A DNA stretch of 64,000 nucleotides from Candidatus Methylospira mobilis (GCF_009498235.1 NZ_CP044205.1:2543389-2607388), one strand, 5' to 3'. Numbered from the stretch's first letter, positions 1-9,646 are shown. The notes: a model not told the origin generated them from the sequence alone. Made by a program: numbers and translations.

Positions 1-180
1 TGTTTTCCAGCGCCCTGATTTTTCGGCATTGGACCAGCCCAGCACGTAGCGGCTGCGGTCGTCGAGACGGTGGCGGTGGTCTTTTTCGTGGCGTTCGCCG
101 GGTGCCTTGATTTGACCGTTGCGCATAACCGCGCGGGTTTCGCAGCGGAGGTGACGATACGGGAGGCGCGCTGTTATCCC
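1..180 (-). other. Unassigned open frame running off the window edge
   Basis: Read on the minus strand, the first 180 bases have no stop in the frame containing the peptide ETRAVMRNGQIKAPGERHEK. A second frame is also open over part of the stretch. I do not recognise the product. It may be the end of a gene beyond the window, a frameshifted relic or a repeat. The stretch from here to position 415 shows no gene or clear signal. Confidence 0.2.
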
Positions 181-415
181 ATGCCTTCTTTGCCTCCCCA
201 AGTACAAAGCACTGCCATGCCTGGAGATTCTGTCTATTCCTCAGTTTGAAGTGAAACAGGTCGTTTCCTGATCAGAAATTCAAATGACTGCATTAAGGAG
301 TATCGATAATGACAATATGCTTGACAAAGCGATGCGTAACTGTTTTCGGGCGCAGGTTTTTGTATCGTTGAAATTCGGACCGCGATTAGCAGGCAGACGG
401 CAAGCTCACCGAAGT

Positions 416-1672
416 TCAGGGCTGCAACGCCGCCAGCACCGCCGAAGATGAACTGCCGCCGCTATCGGCCGTCATGCCCTGACTCTCTTTATTGCGTCCG
501 AAATAACTGCGTATGCCCTCGAATATCGAGCTTGCAATGCGGATCTGATAGCGTTCATCAATCAGATTTTTCTCGTCCGCGGGATTGGAGATAAATGCCG
601 TTTCCACCAGTACCGACGGCATATCCGGCGATTTCAGTACCACAAAACCCGCTTTTTGTATGTCGTGATGGTGCAGTCCGTGCTTTTTTTCAAGCGCGCG
701 CAGTATGCGCCGCGCCGCGCGGTCGCTGGATTTCATCGCAGCCGACTGGGAAAGATCGAGCAAAACCGAAGCCAGCAGCTTGTTTTTGTCGCGCAATTTG
801 ACGCCGCCGACCAGATCGGCGGCATTTTCACGGTCGGCCAGCCACTTTGCCGCCACGCTGCTCGCGCCGTGTTCCGACAGGGTAAATACCGAAGACCCCC
901 TGACATCGTCATGAATATAAGCATCGGCATGCAGGGAAACGAACAAATCGGCATGGGCGTTGCGCGCGATTTCGGCACGATGCGCCAGGTCGATAAACGC
1001 ATCGCCCTTGCGCACCATGACCGCCTTCATATTCGGCTCGGCGTTGATCAAAGTCGACAGTTTCTTTGCAATCGACAATACCACGTCCTTTTCGCGTATG
1101 CCGGCGCTGCCGATCGCGCCGGTGTCCTTGCCGCCATGCCCGGCGTCTATCGCCACCACCCACTGCGGCCTGGTTTTGCTGTCGTACTTGACGGTGTCGG
1201 CCATGGCGGGCGGCGTAGCCGATTTTGCGGATTTATTTTTGTTTTTATCGGCCGCTGCCGGGACAGCGGCAACGGCGGCGGACTCTTCCATGGGCCTCAA
1301 ACGTACCCGGACTTGTTTACCCTGCCCGCTGCTAGATAAGCGGTAACGGTCGCCGCGCGCAGGCGCCAGAGCCAGTTTGAGTCCGAGCTTGTCGCTACCG
1401 TTATGCAGGCGTATGGCCTTCACCGGCGCAATCGCGCGCGGCGTCTGATAGGACTGCGCCAGTTGCGCATGCGGAATATCTATGCGCACCGCGTCGCCGT
1501 TGGAGGTCACGCCAACCTGCGCCGCAACCGGGATATCGAACTGCAGCGTTGCCGATACGACGCCGTTGGCGTTTACGTCCAGCGTCATTTTCTCCAGCCG
1601 AGGCGACGCGGCTGCGTTTGCAGCGGCGCACAATCCCGGCCAAAGCAGAAAAATGACAATCAGACGTAACAT
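416..1672 (-). CDS. N-acetylmuramoyl-L-alanine amidase (AMIN + Amidase_3)
   Basis: This 418-residue periplasmic zinc amidase would cleave the bond between muramic acid and L-alanine in peptidoglycan, as AmiB/AmiC do in daughter-cell separation. A signal peptide (about residues 1-20, ending near CAAANAAA) precedes an AMIN-type beta domain (about 25-130) that in this family targets the septum. A linker follows, then the Amidase_3 domain with the first zinc histidine in IDAGHGGKDTGA, the SLHADA motif and the catalytic glutamate in VLVETAFISN. There is no LysM domain, so it resembles AmiC more than AmiB. It is transcribed away from queF and nothing adjoins it downstream. The family assignment is firm; the exact paralogue is not. 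Confidence 0.93.
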   Translation of the reverse strand: MLRLIVIFLLWPGLCAAANAAASPRLEKMTLDVNANGVVSATLQFDIPVAAQVGVTSNGDAVRIDIPHAQLAQSYQTPRAIAPVKAIRLHNGSDKLGLKLALAPARGDRYRLSSSGQGKQVRVRLRPMEESAAVAAVPAAADKNKNKSAKSATPPAMADTVKYDSKTRPQWVVAIDAGHGGKDTGAIGSAGIREKDVVLSIAKKLSTLINAEPNMKAVMVRKGDAFIDLAHRAEIARNAHADLFVSLHADAYIHDDVRGSSVFTLSEHGASSVAAKWLADRENAADLVGGVKLRDKNKLLASVLLDLSQSAAMKSSDRAARRILRALEKKHGLHHHDIQKAGFVVLKSPDMPSVLVETAFISNPADEKNLIDERYQIRIASSIFEGIRSYFGRNKESQGMTADSGGSSSSAVLAALQP

Positions 1673-1814
1673 TCGACCCCAAAATATAGTCAGAAAGACG
1701 GAAAATACGACAAACGCCGACTCGGAATACTCCTATGATATATACTATCAAAAAAAACCGGGCCGGAAAACAGCAAATGTTCGTTATTTTATGATAGAGT
1801 ACAAATTAGGTTCG

Positions 1815-1983
1815 GTAATTGTTCAGCCTAGCCGCCGGAGAGAAAGTGAGGTGAGTCAGGCGAGTGCTTTCAGGGAAGGACTTGCAGCGTGGCAATAACA
1901 CTGACACGCTTCCGGGTGTCTCGACTGGCTTGCCTCACTTCCGACTACACCGGTCTCGCTAAAAACCCAAGCTGAATAGTTAC
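1815..1983. repeat. Dispersed repeat family 1, copy 1
   Basis: About 169 bp in the amiC-queF intergenic region. It shares blocks such as CAGGGAAGGACTTGCAGCGTGG and TCTCGACTGGCTTGCCTCA with positions 37611-37809. The right end GCTGAATAGTTAC is the exact reverse complement of the left end of that other copy, and the left end here (GTAATTGTTCAGC) is a two-mismatch version. Terminal inverted repeats and no coding capacity suggest a MITE-like element. No other gene is seen between 1673 and 2117. Confidence 0.7.
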
Positions 1984-2117
1984 ATTAGTTCTTTGATTCC
2001 TCAATCAAACGCAGAGCGAACACGAATTAATCAAGCGCGCTTCCAGTGCCAGATATCAGCAGGATGCCGTCCGGCAAGCGTCCAATCTACAGCCATACTG
2101 TTTTTTTCAGTATAATT

Positions 2118-2948
2118 ATGAACACGCTGCATAAATCTCCGCTGGGAAAACACAGCGCCTATTCCGACCAGTACGATCCCGGCCTGCTGTTCGCGGTTCC
2201 TCGCACACGGCAGCGCACCGGGATCGGTATCGGCCATGAAACGGCGCTGCCGTTTCATGGTTACGATATCTGGCATGCCTACGAACTGTCCTGGCTGAAC
2301 CTGAACGGTTTGCCGCAAATCGCCATCGGACGCCTGGGCTTTCCAGCTTCATCTCCGAATATCGTGGAGTCCAAATCGCTCAAGCTGTACCTGAACTCGT
2401 TCAATCAAACGCGGCTGGAAAGCGCTGCCATCTTAAAACTTGCGCTGGAGCAGGACTTGCACGCGGCCAGCGGCACCGAAATCATCGTGGAAATCGTGCT
2501 GCCGGAGCATTTTTCGGAGTTGCGGCTGTCGGAACCACCCGGTTTGCTGCTGGATACGCTGACACCGTCAATAAGTCATTACCAGCCGCATCCTGAATTA
2601 CTGACCCATACGGATACGCCGGCCAGGGAAGCGCTGGTCAGCCATCTGCTGAAATCGAATTGCCCGATTACCGGCCAGCCCGACTGGGCCAGCCTGCTTA
2701 TCGACTATGGCGGTCCGCGCATTGATCACGAAGGTCTACTGGCCTATATTGTATCCTATCGCCAGCATGCCGGTTTTCATGAGCATTGCGTCGAGCGAAT
2801 TTTCATGGACTTGATGCGGCGCTGCCGACCCGAATACCTGACCGTGGAAGCGCGCTATACCCGGCGCGGCGGCCTGGACATCAATCCGGTACGCAGTACC
2901 GAACCGTTTCCCTATGCGCGCGCCTCCGGCCGTCTGGCCCGGCAATAA
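2118..2948 (+). CDS. queF: NADPH-dependent 7-cyano-7-deazaguanine reductase (QueF)
   Basis: QueF reduces the nitrile of preQ0 to the aminomethyl of preQ1, the last free-base step of queuosine synthesis before insertion into tRNA. The 276-residue product is the long two-domain form: an N-terminal T-fold half (PLGKHSAYSDQYDPGLLF, then PNIVESKSLKLYLNSFNQT) and a C-terminal half with the catalytic cysteine in SNCPITGQPDWA. The glutamate-containing GFHEHCVERIFMDL segment binds the substrate base. ATG 2118 is chosen because LGK, typical of QueF N-termini, follows closely. An upstream in-frame start at 2046 would add residues with no family resemblance. It lies 86 bp before the first GTPase gene on the same strand. 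Confidence 0.96.
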   Translation: MNTLHKSPLGKHSAYSDQYDPGLLFAVPRTRQRTGIGIGHETALPFHGYDIWHAYELSWLNLNGLPQIAIGRLGFPASSPNIVESKSLKLYLNSFNQTRLESAAILKLALEQDLHAASGTEIIVEIVLPEHFSELRLSEPPGLLLDTLTPSISHYQPHPELLTHTDTPAREALVSHLLKSNCPITGQPDWASLLIDYGGPRIDHEGLLAYIVSYRQHAGFHEHCVERIFMDLMRRCRPEYLTVEARYTRRGGLDINPVRSTEPFPYARASGRLARQ

Positions 2949-3034
2949 TGCCGGGAACCCCGGAAGCGCGGCAGGCAAGGCCGCAAACAAGGGAATGATT
3001 CACTTCGCAACCCAAGACCTACGGCCTGACCCCA

Positions 3035-4798
3035 TTGAATAGACTCCCCGAATTGCATTCCACCCTGAAGCTGCTTCGCAAAGCCTACGAACGCACCGGC
3101 ATCGCCGCTGCCGATCACACGGGGGCCACCGGCGTGATAACCTCGCTCACATTGGCCGAAGCCTTTCTCGAAAAAATTATCGCCTGCGCACAACAGCCGA
3201 CACGCGCCGTCCAGATAGCCGTGCTTGGCCCAACGCAAGCCGGCAAAAGCACCGTGGTCAACCTGCTGCTGGGCGAACGGCATGCGCAAACCAGTCCGCT
3301 GGCCGGCTTTACCGTGCACCCGCAGGCGTTTGCCATCAATCCGGACGCATCCGTTCCCGAGCCGCCGGACGCTTATCTTCACGGTTTCAAACGCTGCGCG
3401 ATCCGCGATTTGCCCGCCGGAAACGGCGATGCCGACTATGCCCGGTTCGGCTGGGAACAGTTGAATCTGCCTGTCGATCATCCGCTGACGCATACCGTCC
3501 TATGGGATACTCCCGATTTCGATTCTGTAGACGCCGGCCGTTACCTGCCCGGACTGCTCAGAACCATAGCGCTTGCCGACATTGTGCTGATCGTGCTGAG
3601 CAAGGACAAATACGCTGATCAATCGGTCTGGAACATCATCGAACTGATCGCCCCGCTCAGGCAGCCCACCGTATTGTGCCTGAACAAGATCGATGCCGGC
3701 TCGGCAGCGGCGCTGGCGCAGGCGTTACGGAATAAATGGTCGCAACACCGCCAGGATGCGCCAGCTGCTTTGCTTGTCCTGCCTTATCGCAAACACGAGC
3801 CCGGCGCGGAACCGCAACTGGGTTCCGCCGAACTGTTGCAGGCAGTGCAAAAGCTTGCCGGCCGCAAAGCCGGCAGCGATGCCGCGCAGCGGGCCTGCAA
3901 CCTTGTTGCGCAACACTGGGCCGGGTGGGTAGCCCCGGCCATGGAAGAGCGGCTGGCGCTGCAGCGCTGGCATAAGCTGATCGATGACAGTATCAGCGAG
4001 GCGCTTAAACTGTACCGGCGCGACTACCTCGATCATCCACGGCATTACCATACCTTTCAACGCGCCCTGGCTGAATTATTAACGCTGCTGGAAATACCCG
4101 GCCTGGCGCGCGGCATTGCGCTCACGCGGCAGTTGCTGACCTGGCCGTTCAGACAGATCGCCCGAATAGGACAAAGCGGGAGACCATCTTCCGTTGCCGA
4201 CGACGACAGAGAAATCGCACTGCTGGCGCAAATTTTCGATCACATGCTGATAGCGGTAAGCGAAGCGGCGTTGTATGCCGCGGAAGACGAACAAACGCTA
4301 CGCAGCTGGTGGCGCGAACTCGCGCAAAAACTGCGTTTGGAACGCGCATCGGCGGCAAGCGCTTTTCTGAGCGCGGCGTCCGCCTATCATCAGGCTTTCA
4401 GACCCGAAATCGAACAGACCGCACAATTACTGCATGCCCATCTCAGCCGGCAACCGGCGGTGCTCAACAGTCTGCGCGCCACGCGCGCCTTTGCAGATAC
4501 GACCGCGCTGGCGTTGGCACTGCACACCGGCGGCATCGGCGTTCAGGACTTCATCATCGCGCCGGCGACGATATCGATAACCTCGCTGCTGACGGAAAGC
4601 GCGCTCGGACATTACCTCGGCAAGGCGCAGGACGATCTGAAAGAGCGCCAACTGCATCGGGTCGGCGCGTTGTTTCTTGATCAGGCGGAACAGGCGTTGC
4701 GCGCCCTGCCCTTGCGCATCGATCCCGGGAAGCGCTTCAATATCGCGCCGGAACGTCTCGAATCCGTAGAAAAACTGCTGGACCGACATGCACGCTGA
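3035..4798 (+). CDS. Large P-loop GTPase, first of a tandem pair
   Basis: A 587-residue protein with a TRAFAC-class GTPase domain: G1 GPTQAGKST (residues 65-73), G3 DTPDFDS (158-164) and G4 NKID (217-220). It is followed by a long mostly helical region with a hydrophobic stretch near residues 490-540 that could insert in or touch membrane. Size, helical tail and tandem arrangement recall bacterial dynamin-like proteins, but the DTPDFDS switch sequence is not the usual DTPG, so this is an analogy. The start is uncertain: TTG 3035 is the most upstream codon fitting the frame, no good ribosome site precedes it, and a 15-codon frame beginning at ATG 2995 ends just past it. The gene overlaps the next by 11 bp. 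Confidence 0.8.
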   Translation: MNRLPELHSTLKLLRKAYERTGIAAADHTGATGVITSLTLAEAFLEKIIACAQQPTRAVQIAVLGPTQAGKSTVVNLLLGERHAQTSPLAGFTVHPQAFAINPDASVPEPPDAYLHGFKRCAIRDLPAGNGDADYARFGWEQLNLPVDHPLTHTVLWDTPDFDSVDAGRYLPGLLRTIALADIVLIVLSKDKYADQSVWNIIELIAPLRQPTVLCLNKIDAGSAAALAQALRNKWSQHRQDAPAALLVLPYRKHEPGAEPQLGSAELLQAVQKLAGRKAGSDAAQRACNLVAQHWAGWVAPAMEERLALQRWHKLIDDSISEALKLYRRDYLDHPRHYHTFQRALAELLTLLEIPGLARGIALTRQLLTWPFRQIARIGQSGRPSSVADDDREIALLAQIFDHMLIAVSEAALYAAEDEQTLRSWWRELAQKLRLERASAASAFLSAASAYHQAFRPEIEQTAQLLHAHLSRQPAVLNSLRATRAFADTTALALALHTGGIGVQDFIIAPATISITSLLTESALGHYLGKAQDDLKERQLHRVGALFLDQAEQALRALPLRIDPGKRFNIAPERLESVEKLLDRHAR

Positions 4799-6437
4799 AA
4801 CCCACCCATATTTTATCGAGGCGCTGGACTGGATCAGGCAGGCCAAACAGCAAGGCTGGATCAAAGCCGACATCGGCGCCTTGCAACGGACCCTGGAACC
4901 TCCCGCAGCGGCTTTTCAATTTGACGGCGCAACTCAGCGCCCATTGATAGTCGCCTTCGTCGGCGGCACCGGCGTCGGCAAAAGCACGCTGCTGAACCGG
5001 CTGGCGCGGCAGGAGCTGGCGCTTACCAGCGTGGAACGGCCTACATCGCGGGAAGTTTCGCTCTATCTGCATCAATCGCTGCTGATCGAACATCTGCCCG
5101 GCGACCTGCCGCTTTCGCAAACCAGACACGCGCATCATCAGGACGAGCGCTACAGGCATATACTGTGGATAGACATGCCGGATTTCGACAGCACGGAAAC
5201 GCACAACCGCGAACAGGTGCTGCGATGGCTGCCGCACATCGACGTACTGCTGTATGTGGTAAGCCCGGAACGCTACCGCGACGATCAGGGCTGGCAGATA
5301 CTGCGCAGCGAGGGGCGCGAACACGCGTGGCTGTTTATCATGAATCAGTGGGATCGGGGAGACCCGCTGCAATTGCGGGATTTCGGCAAGCTGCTGGCGC
5401 AAGGCGGATTTGCAGATCCGGTCATTTTATGCACCGACAGCAGCGAACAGCCGGACGGAAATAGCGCCGGCGACGACTTCACCTTGCTCGAAGAAACGCT
5501 GCGGACGTTGGCGGACAGCCACATCGGCGCACAACTGGAAAGCCGCGCCCTGTCGATACGCATGCAAGAAACGCGCGAACTGCTGATGCAAATTGGCCGA
5601 CGAATGGGGTGTATCGAAGATATCGTCCGTCTGAAAAAAATCTGGCGCGGGATTTGGCAAAAGCAAAGCGAGGAATTGCTGCGCGCGCTGGAATGGCCGA
5701 TACGCGACAACGCCGCGTTACTGGCGCAGAAACTGTTTACTCCGGCCCTGCAAGGCAGCGGCGCCGGGGACATCGCGCCGCAGCGCCAGGACATGCTGAT
5801 CTGGGACGACCACGCCCAAATGCAATTGCAGGACACGCTGCACACATTAACGCTGGAAGCCGAAAACCTGCGCCTGCCGTTTCAACCGTTACGCGAAGGG
5901 CTGATCCCGCTGCAAACCGCGGCGGCGCAACAAATACTCGCATCCGCCACGCGCGGTTTGCGTATGGCGCAGGCGCGTCCCGGCAACAAGGCGCAACGCT
6001 TTTTTTTAAAATCCGCCATGCTGTGCGAAGTGTTTCTGCCGTTGGCGGCGGCCGCATGGATAGGCAGAGATATAGTCCTCGGCTATTATCTGGGCAGCCT
6101 GAATCAGCGCGCTTTCCTCGGAGCGGACTTTGCAATCCACGCGCTACTCCTGACAGGCATATCCTGGCTGCTGCCGTTTCTGCTGCATCGCGCGCTCACG
6201 CCCTCAGCCGAGCGCGTCGCCGCCCATGGCTTGCGCAAGGGAATCGAAAGCGGATTCGGGCAGATAGATCAAATAGTCTGCCGCATACTCGATGCTTATG
6301 AAGCAAATTGGAAAGAACAGCAGGCTTGCCTTGACAGGCTGTGCTCAAGCAGTAGAATCGAAACAAGTGATCCTTTACCCAAAAACCGGTTATTGGAACG
6401 GATGCTGACAACGACTAACCAATCTAACCGCTCATGA
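4788..6437 (+). CDS. Large membrane-associated P-loop GTPase, second of a tandem pair
   Basis: A 549-residue GTPase with G1 GGTGVGKST (residues 59-67), G3 DMPDFDS (129-135) and a G4-like NQWD (186-189) where NKxD is usual. The central region is helical. Around residues 408-468 are two hydrophobic segments that look like a membrane hairpin. The 11-bp overlap with the preceding gene implies translational coupling and a joint function, perhaps hetero-oligomers at the inner membrane. The Mla-type lipid transport operon follows on the same strand after a 190-bp repeat. No specific function is recognised. Both GTPases share the unusual PDFDS switch motif, which suggests an old duplication. Confidence 0.8.
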   Translation: MHAETHPYFIEALDWIRQAKQQGWIKADIGALQRTLEPPAAAFQFDGATQRPLIVAFVGGTGVGKSTLLNRLARQELALTSVERPTSREVSLYLHQSLLIEHLPGDLPLSQTRHAHHQDERYRHILWIDMPDFDSTETHNREQVLRWLPHIDVLLYVVSPERYRDDQGWQILRSEGREHAWLFIMNQWDRGDPLQLRDFGKLLAQGGFADPVILCTDSSEQPDGNSAGDDFTLLEETLRTLADSHIGAQLESRALSIRMQETRELLMQIGRRMGCIEDIVRLKKIWRGIWQKQSEELLRALEWPIRDNAALLAQKLFTPALQGSGAGDIAPQRQDMLIWDDHAQMQLQDTLHTLTLEAENLRLPFQPLREGLIPLQTAAAQQILASATRGLRMAQARPGNKAQRFFLKSAMLCEVFLPLAAAAWIGRDIVLGYYLGSLNQRAFLGADFAIHALLLTGISWLLPFLLHRALTPSAERVAAHGLRKGIESGFGQIDQIVCRILDAYEANWKEQQACLDRLCSSSRIETSDPLPKNRLLERMLTTTNQSNRS

Positions 6438-6628
6438 CGCAAGCATCGCCCTCTATCACGCAAATGCTTGCACCACGCACGGTTTCCCTCACCCAACCCG
6501 CTCCGCGTCCCACGAACTGCGTTGCAGCGCAGTCCGGCTACGGCGGTGCGAAGCATGCTTCGCAAAATTCCGCCTTCGCCCCGGTGGAAGAGGAGGGCCT
6601 GTGTTCGCTTCGCGATTTACACGGTAAC
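6437..6628. repeat. Dispersed repeat family 2, copy A
   Basis: About 190 bp directly after the GTPase stop codon that matches 28414-28602 at roughly three positions in four. Shared blocks include AGTCCGGCTACGGCGGTGC, AAGCATGCTTCG and TTCCGCCTTCGCCCCGG. Frames through it stay open and would extend the MlaE-like protein upstream to 6468, but the encoded peptide resembles no MlaE family member, so I treat this stretch as non-coding. Confidence 0.65.
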
Positions 6629-6659
6629 GCACCAATATCTTCGCTTATTCCCCGGAATA

Positions 6660-7826
6660 ATGGCGGTTATGACATCTAAGCGGACACCATCCGGGGATGG
6701 GATGTCGGCCACCGGCATTGCGATCATACGCAACGGAGAGCAAATTATTATCCGTTTCTCAGGGTCGTGGCGCCGCGACAGCGGTGCTGTCGACAGCGCA
6801 AAACTCATCAAGGATGTTTTATCGCTCCTCCCAAAACGCATCGCGTTCCAATGCGAAGTACAAAACGATTGGGACAGCCGCCTGCCTGCGTGTCTGTTCA
6901 GGCTGCTGAACGAATGCAGACAACGCAACGTCAACGCAGACATTTCCGCGTTGCCGGACGGATTGCAACGCCTGGTCAAACAGGCCATGACCGTGCCGGA
7001 ACGGCAGGACGCCAGACGAGACGGTCCCAAAACGCCGCTGCTGGCCATCATCGGCGAAAACGTGCTGGCGGCAAAAACCAACGTCCACGAGTTCCTCGGA
7101 TTTATCGGCTTGATGCTATTAAGCCTGCTGACCCTGATACGCGGCAAAGCCAAGATGCGCCGCGTCGATCTTATGTTGTTCATACAGGAAGCGGGCGGCA
7201 ACGCCCTGCCCATAGTCACGCTGATCAGCATACTGGTCGGACTGATACTCGCTTTCGTCGGCTCGATACAGCTATCGCGCTTCGGCGCGCAGATTTTTAT
7301 CGCCGACCTGGTGGGACTCGGCATGTTCAGGGAAATGGGCGCGCTGATGACTGCCGTCATCGTTGCCGGGCGTACCGGCGCCGCCTATGCTGCGCAACTG
7401 GGCACCATGAACGCCAACAGCGAAATAGACGCGCTGAAAACCATGGGCATATCGCCGATGGAATTCCTGGTGCTGCCGCGCCTGCTTGCATTGATGCTGA
7501 TGATGCCGCTGCTGGTGCTATATGCCGATTACCTGGGCGTGCTGGGCGGCGCGATCGTAACTACCGGCACATTCGACATTTCCTGGCTGCAATACATCAA
7601 TGAAACCAAGCGTATCGTACGCATAAACGCCTTTTTTCTCGGCATGTTCAAAGGCTTGGTCTTCGCTACGCTGATTGCCGTCGCCGGCTGTCTGCGCGGC
7701 CTGCGTTGCGGACGCAGCGCATCGGACGTCGGCAACGCGACCACCGGGGCAGTGGTCGACAGCATCGTCTATATCGTTGTTGCCGACTCGCTGATAACGA
7801 TCATGGCAAACAGACTGCATATCTAA
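6660..7826 (+). CDS. MlaE-family ABC permease with fused N-terminal STAS domain
   Basis: Inner-membrane permease of an Mla/Mce-type phospholipid transporter. The N-terminal 110 residues look like a STAS domain (a fused MlaB equivalent). The MlaE domain follows with its conserved core around GNALPIVTLISILVG, the GLGMFREMGALMTAVIVAGR stretch and MNANSEIDALKTMGISP, and about five membrane helices. The fusion would supply within one chain the STAS subunit that is separate in E. coli MlaFEDB. The start is uncertain (ATG 6660, 6669 or 6702); an upstream extension would run through repeat sequence. It is followed 2 bp later by the ATPase gene, so these form an operon. Confidence 0.88.
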   Translation: MAVMTSKRTPSGDGMSATGIAIIRNGEQIIIRFSGSWRRDSGAVDSAKLIKDVLSLLPKRIAFQCEVQNDWDSRLPACLFRLLNECRQRNVNADISALPDGLQRLVKQAMTVPERQDARRDGPKTPLLAIIGENVLAAKTNVHEFLGFIGLMLLSLLTLIRGKAKMRRVDLMLFIQEAGGNALPIVTLISILVGLILAFVGSIQLSRFGAQIFIADLVGLGMFREMGALMTAVIVAGRTGAAYAAQLGTMNANSEIDALKTMGISPMEFLVLPRLLALMLMMPLLVLYADYLGVLGGAIVTTGTFDISWLQYINETKRIVRINAFFLGMFKGLVFATLIAVAGCLRGLRCGRSASDVGNATTGAVVDSIVYIVVADSLITIMANRLHI

Positions 7827-7828
7827 CG

Positions 7829-8602
7829 ATGTCAATACCGGATTTAAATTCGAAACAGCATGTCGTCGTTAAAAACATGACCATGGCCTATGGTGAGTTT
7901 GTCATTCAGCGCAATCTCGATTTTACCGTCAACGAAGGCGATGTCTTTATTATCATGGGCGGCAGCGGCTGCGGCAAAAGCACGCTGCTCAAGCACATGA
8001 TCGGATTAATGAAGCCGGCGCACGGCGATGTCGTTCTACACGACAAGAGCCTGTGGCAATGCTCGCCCGAACAGCGTGAAACACTGATGCGCCGTATCGG
8101 CGTGCTGTATCAAAGCAGCGCGCTGTTCAGCTCACTGACGCTGGCTGAGAATGTCGCCTTGCCGCTGGGTGAATTTACCCGCTACACAGCGAGCGAAATT
8201 CGCGATATTGCCTCCTACAAACTGGCGCTGGTCGGCCTGGCGGGCTTCGAAGACTATTACCCCGCGGAAATCAGCGGCGGCATGCAAAAACGCGCAGGGC
8301 TTGCGCGCGCGATCGCACTCGACCCGGAAATTCTGTTTTTTGACGAACCCTCGTCGGGTCTGGACCCGGTCAGTTCCAGACTGCTGGACGACCTGATCAT
8401 CAGCCTGCGCGATATCCTCGGCACCACCATCGTCCTTGTCACCCATGAACTGGCCAGTCTGTTTGCGATCGGCACCAATTCCGTTTTTCTGGATTCGGAG
8501 TCGAAAACCATGCTGGCCACCGGATCGCCTCATACCCTGCTCGCGGAATCCCGTGATCCGCGTATCCAGCAATTTCTCACGCGAGGAGAATATCATGCAT
8601 AA
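7829..8602 (+). CDS. MlaF-family ABC transporter ATPase
   Basis: Cytoplasmic ATPase of the lipid transporter, 257 residues. It has Walker A GGSGCGKST, the Q-loop in VLYQSSALFSSLT, the signature ISGGMQKRAGLARA typical of MlaF (rather than LSGGQ), Walker B EILFFDEPSSGLDPV and a switch histidine in LVTHELAS. ATG 7829 is chosen because VVVKNMTMAYG begins the normal fold, although an open frame extends back to 7706 inside mlaE. It lies 2 bp after the permease gene and 42 bp before the MCE-domain gene. Confidence 0.93.
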   Translation: MSIPDLNSKQHVVVKNMTMAYGEFVIQRNLDFTVNEGDVFIIMGGSGCGKSTLLKHMIGLMKPAHGDVVLHDKSLWQCSPEQRETLMRRIGVLYQSSALFSSLTLAENVALPLGEFTRYTASEIRDIASYKLALVGLAGFEDYYPAEISGGMQKRAGLARAIALDPEILFFDEPSSGLDPVSSRLLDDLIISLRDILGTTIVLVTHELASLFAIGTNSVFLDSESKTMLATGSPHTLLAESRDPRIQQFLTRGEYHA

Positions 8603-8644
8603 TCACCGCAGCGTGTGCGGCACCCATCAGGGAGAATGTCTTCC

Positions 8645-9646
8645 ATGAGTAAACCGGCAAACACCTATGTCATCGGCGCTTTTACCGTAGGCGCCCTGAT
8701 CCTGCTGATAACCGGCATCATCTTTTTCGGCGGGAATAAAATGCTGGTCAAGGATGTCGATCGCTTTGTCATTTTTTTCGACTCATCGCTGAACGGACTC
8801 GACATCGGCGCCGCGGTCAAGCTGCAGGGTGTGAAAATCGGCACGGTGACGGAAATTCTGCTGGAAGTGGATTCGGAAAAGAAAAAAATCTACAAACCGG
8901 TGGTCGTCGAAATTAATCGCCAGACCTTTGTCAATAAATATGGACAACCGGTCGCCATCCGTAAACAATACGGCGAGGACATGGACCATAGCCGGTCGTT
9001 GATTGATGCCGGACTGCGCGCGCGCCTGGAAACTCAAAGCCTGTTGACCGGCATGCTTTACGTCAATTTCGGATTTTATCCGGACGAACCGGTGGTATTA
9101 ACCGGCATCAACTACCATAATCTGGAAGAACTGCCCAGCATTAAAACCTCGATCGACGAGTTGCGCACCACCGCCGACGAAATTGCCAAAAAAGTGCGCG
9201 CGATGCCGATCGACCAGATTGTGCGAGACCTTGCCGATAGCATGAGTGAAATTCGCACCATCCTGAAATCGGATGAGCTGCGCGACTCGCGTATTGCTTT
9301 GGCGCATACGCTGACCTCGCTGGAAAAGTCGGTTACTACCCTGAATCAGAACATGCAGCCGCTGTTGAACAATACCAACGGTTTATTGCAGGATACACGC
9401 GGCATGGTCAAGGATATGCACAAGGAGATAGCTCCGCTGTTAAAAAGCGCCGAAACCACGATGACCACAGCCACCCTGACGCTAAACAACGCCAAGGGCG
9501 CAATGTCTTCGGTAGAAAGCGCTATCGGCCCAGAATCCAACCTGAACGAGGCGCTGGTTGCGTTAAAAGACGCGGCGCGCTCGATCAACGAACTTTCGGA
9601 TTTTCTGGAACGCCATCCGGAAGCGTTGATTTCAGGAAAAGACTAG
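8645..9646 (+). CDS. MlaD-family (MCE domain) lipid-binding protein
   Basis: A membrane-anchored periplasmic MCE protein of about 333 residues. One N-terminal helix (YVIGAFTVGALILLITGIIF) is followed by the MCE domain (DSSLNGLDIGAAVKLQGVKIG, residues about 45-130) and a long helical C-terminal part with MlaD/PqiB-like features, including LLNNTNGLLQDT. It would form a hexameric ring docking on the permease and shuttling phospholipid across the periplasm. ATG 8645 is preferred since GGGAGA lies a good distance upstream; ATG 8636 and GTG 8615 are alternatives. It is longer than E. coli MlaD (183 residues) because of the helical tail. Confidence 0.9.
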   Translation: MSKPANTYVIGAFTVGALILLITGIIFFGGNKMLVKDVDRFVIFFDSSLNGLDIGAAVKLQGVKIGTVTEILLEVDSEKKKIYKPVVVEINRQTFVNKYGQPVAIRKQYGEDMDHSRSLIDAGLRARLETQSLLTGMLYVNFGFYPDEPVVLTGINYHNLEELPSIKTSIDELRTTADEIAKKVRAMPIDQIVRDLADSMSEIRTILKSDELRDSRIALAHTLTSLEKSVTTLNQNMQPLLNNTNGLLQDTRGMVKDMHKEIAPLLKSAETTMTTATLTLNNAKGAMSSVESAIGPESNLNEALVALKDAARSINELSDFLERHPEALISGKD

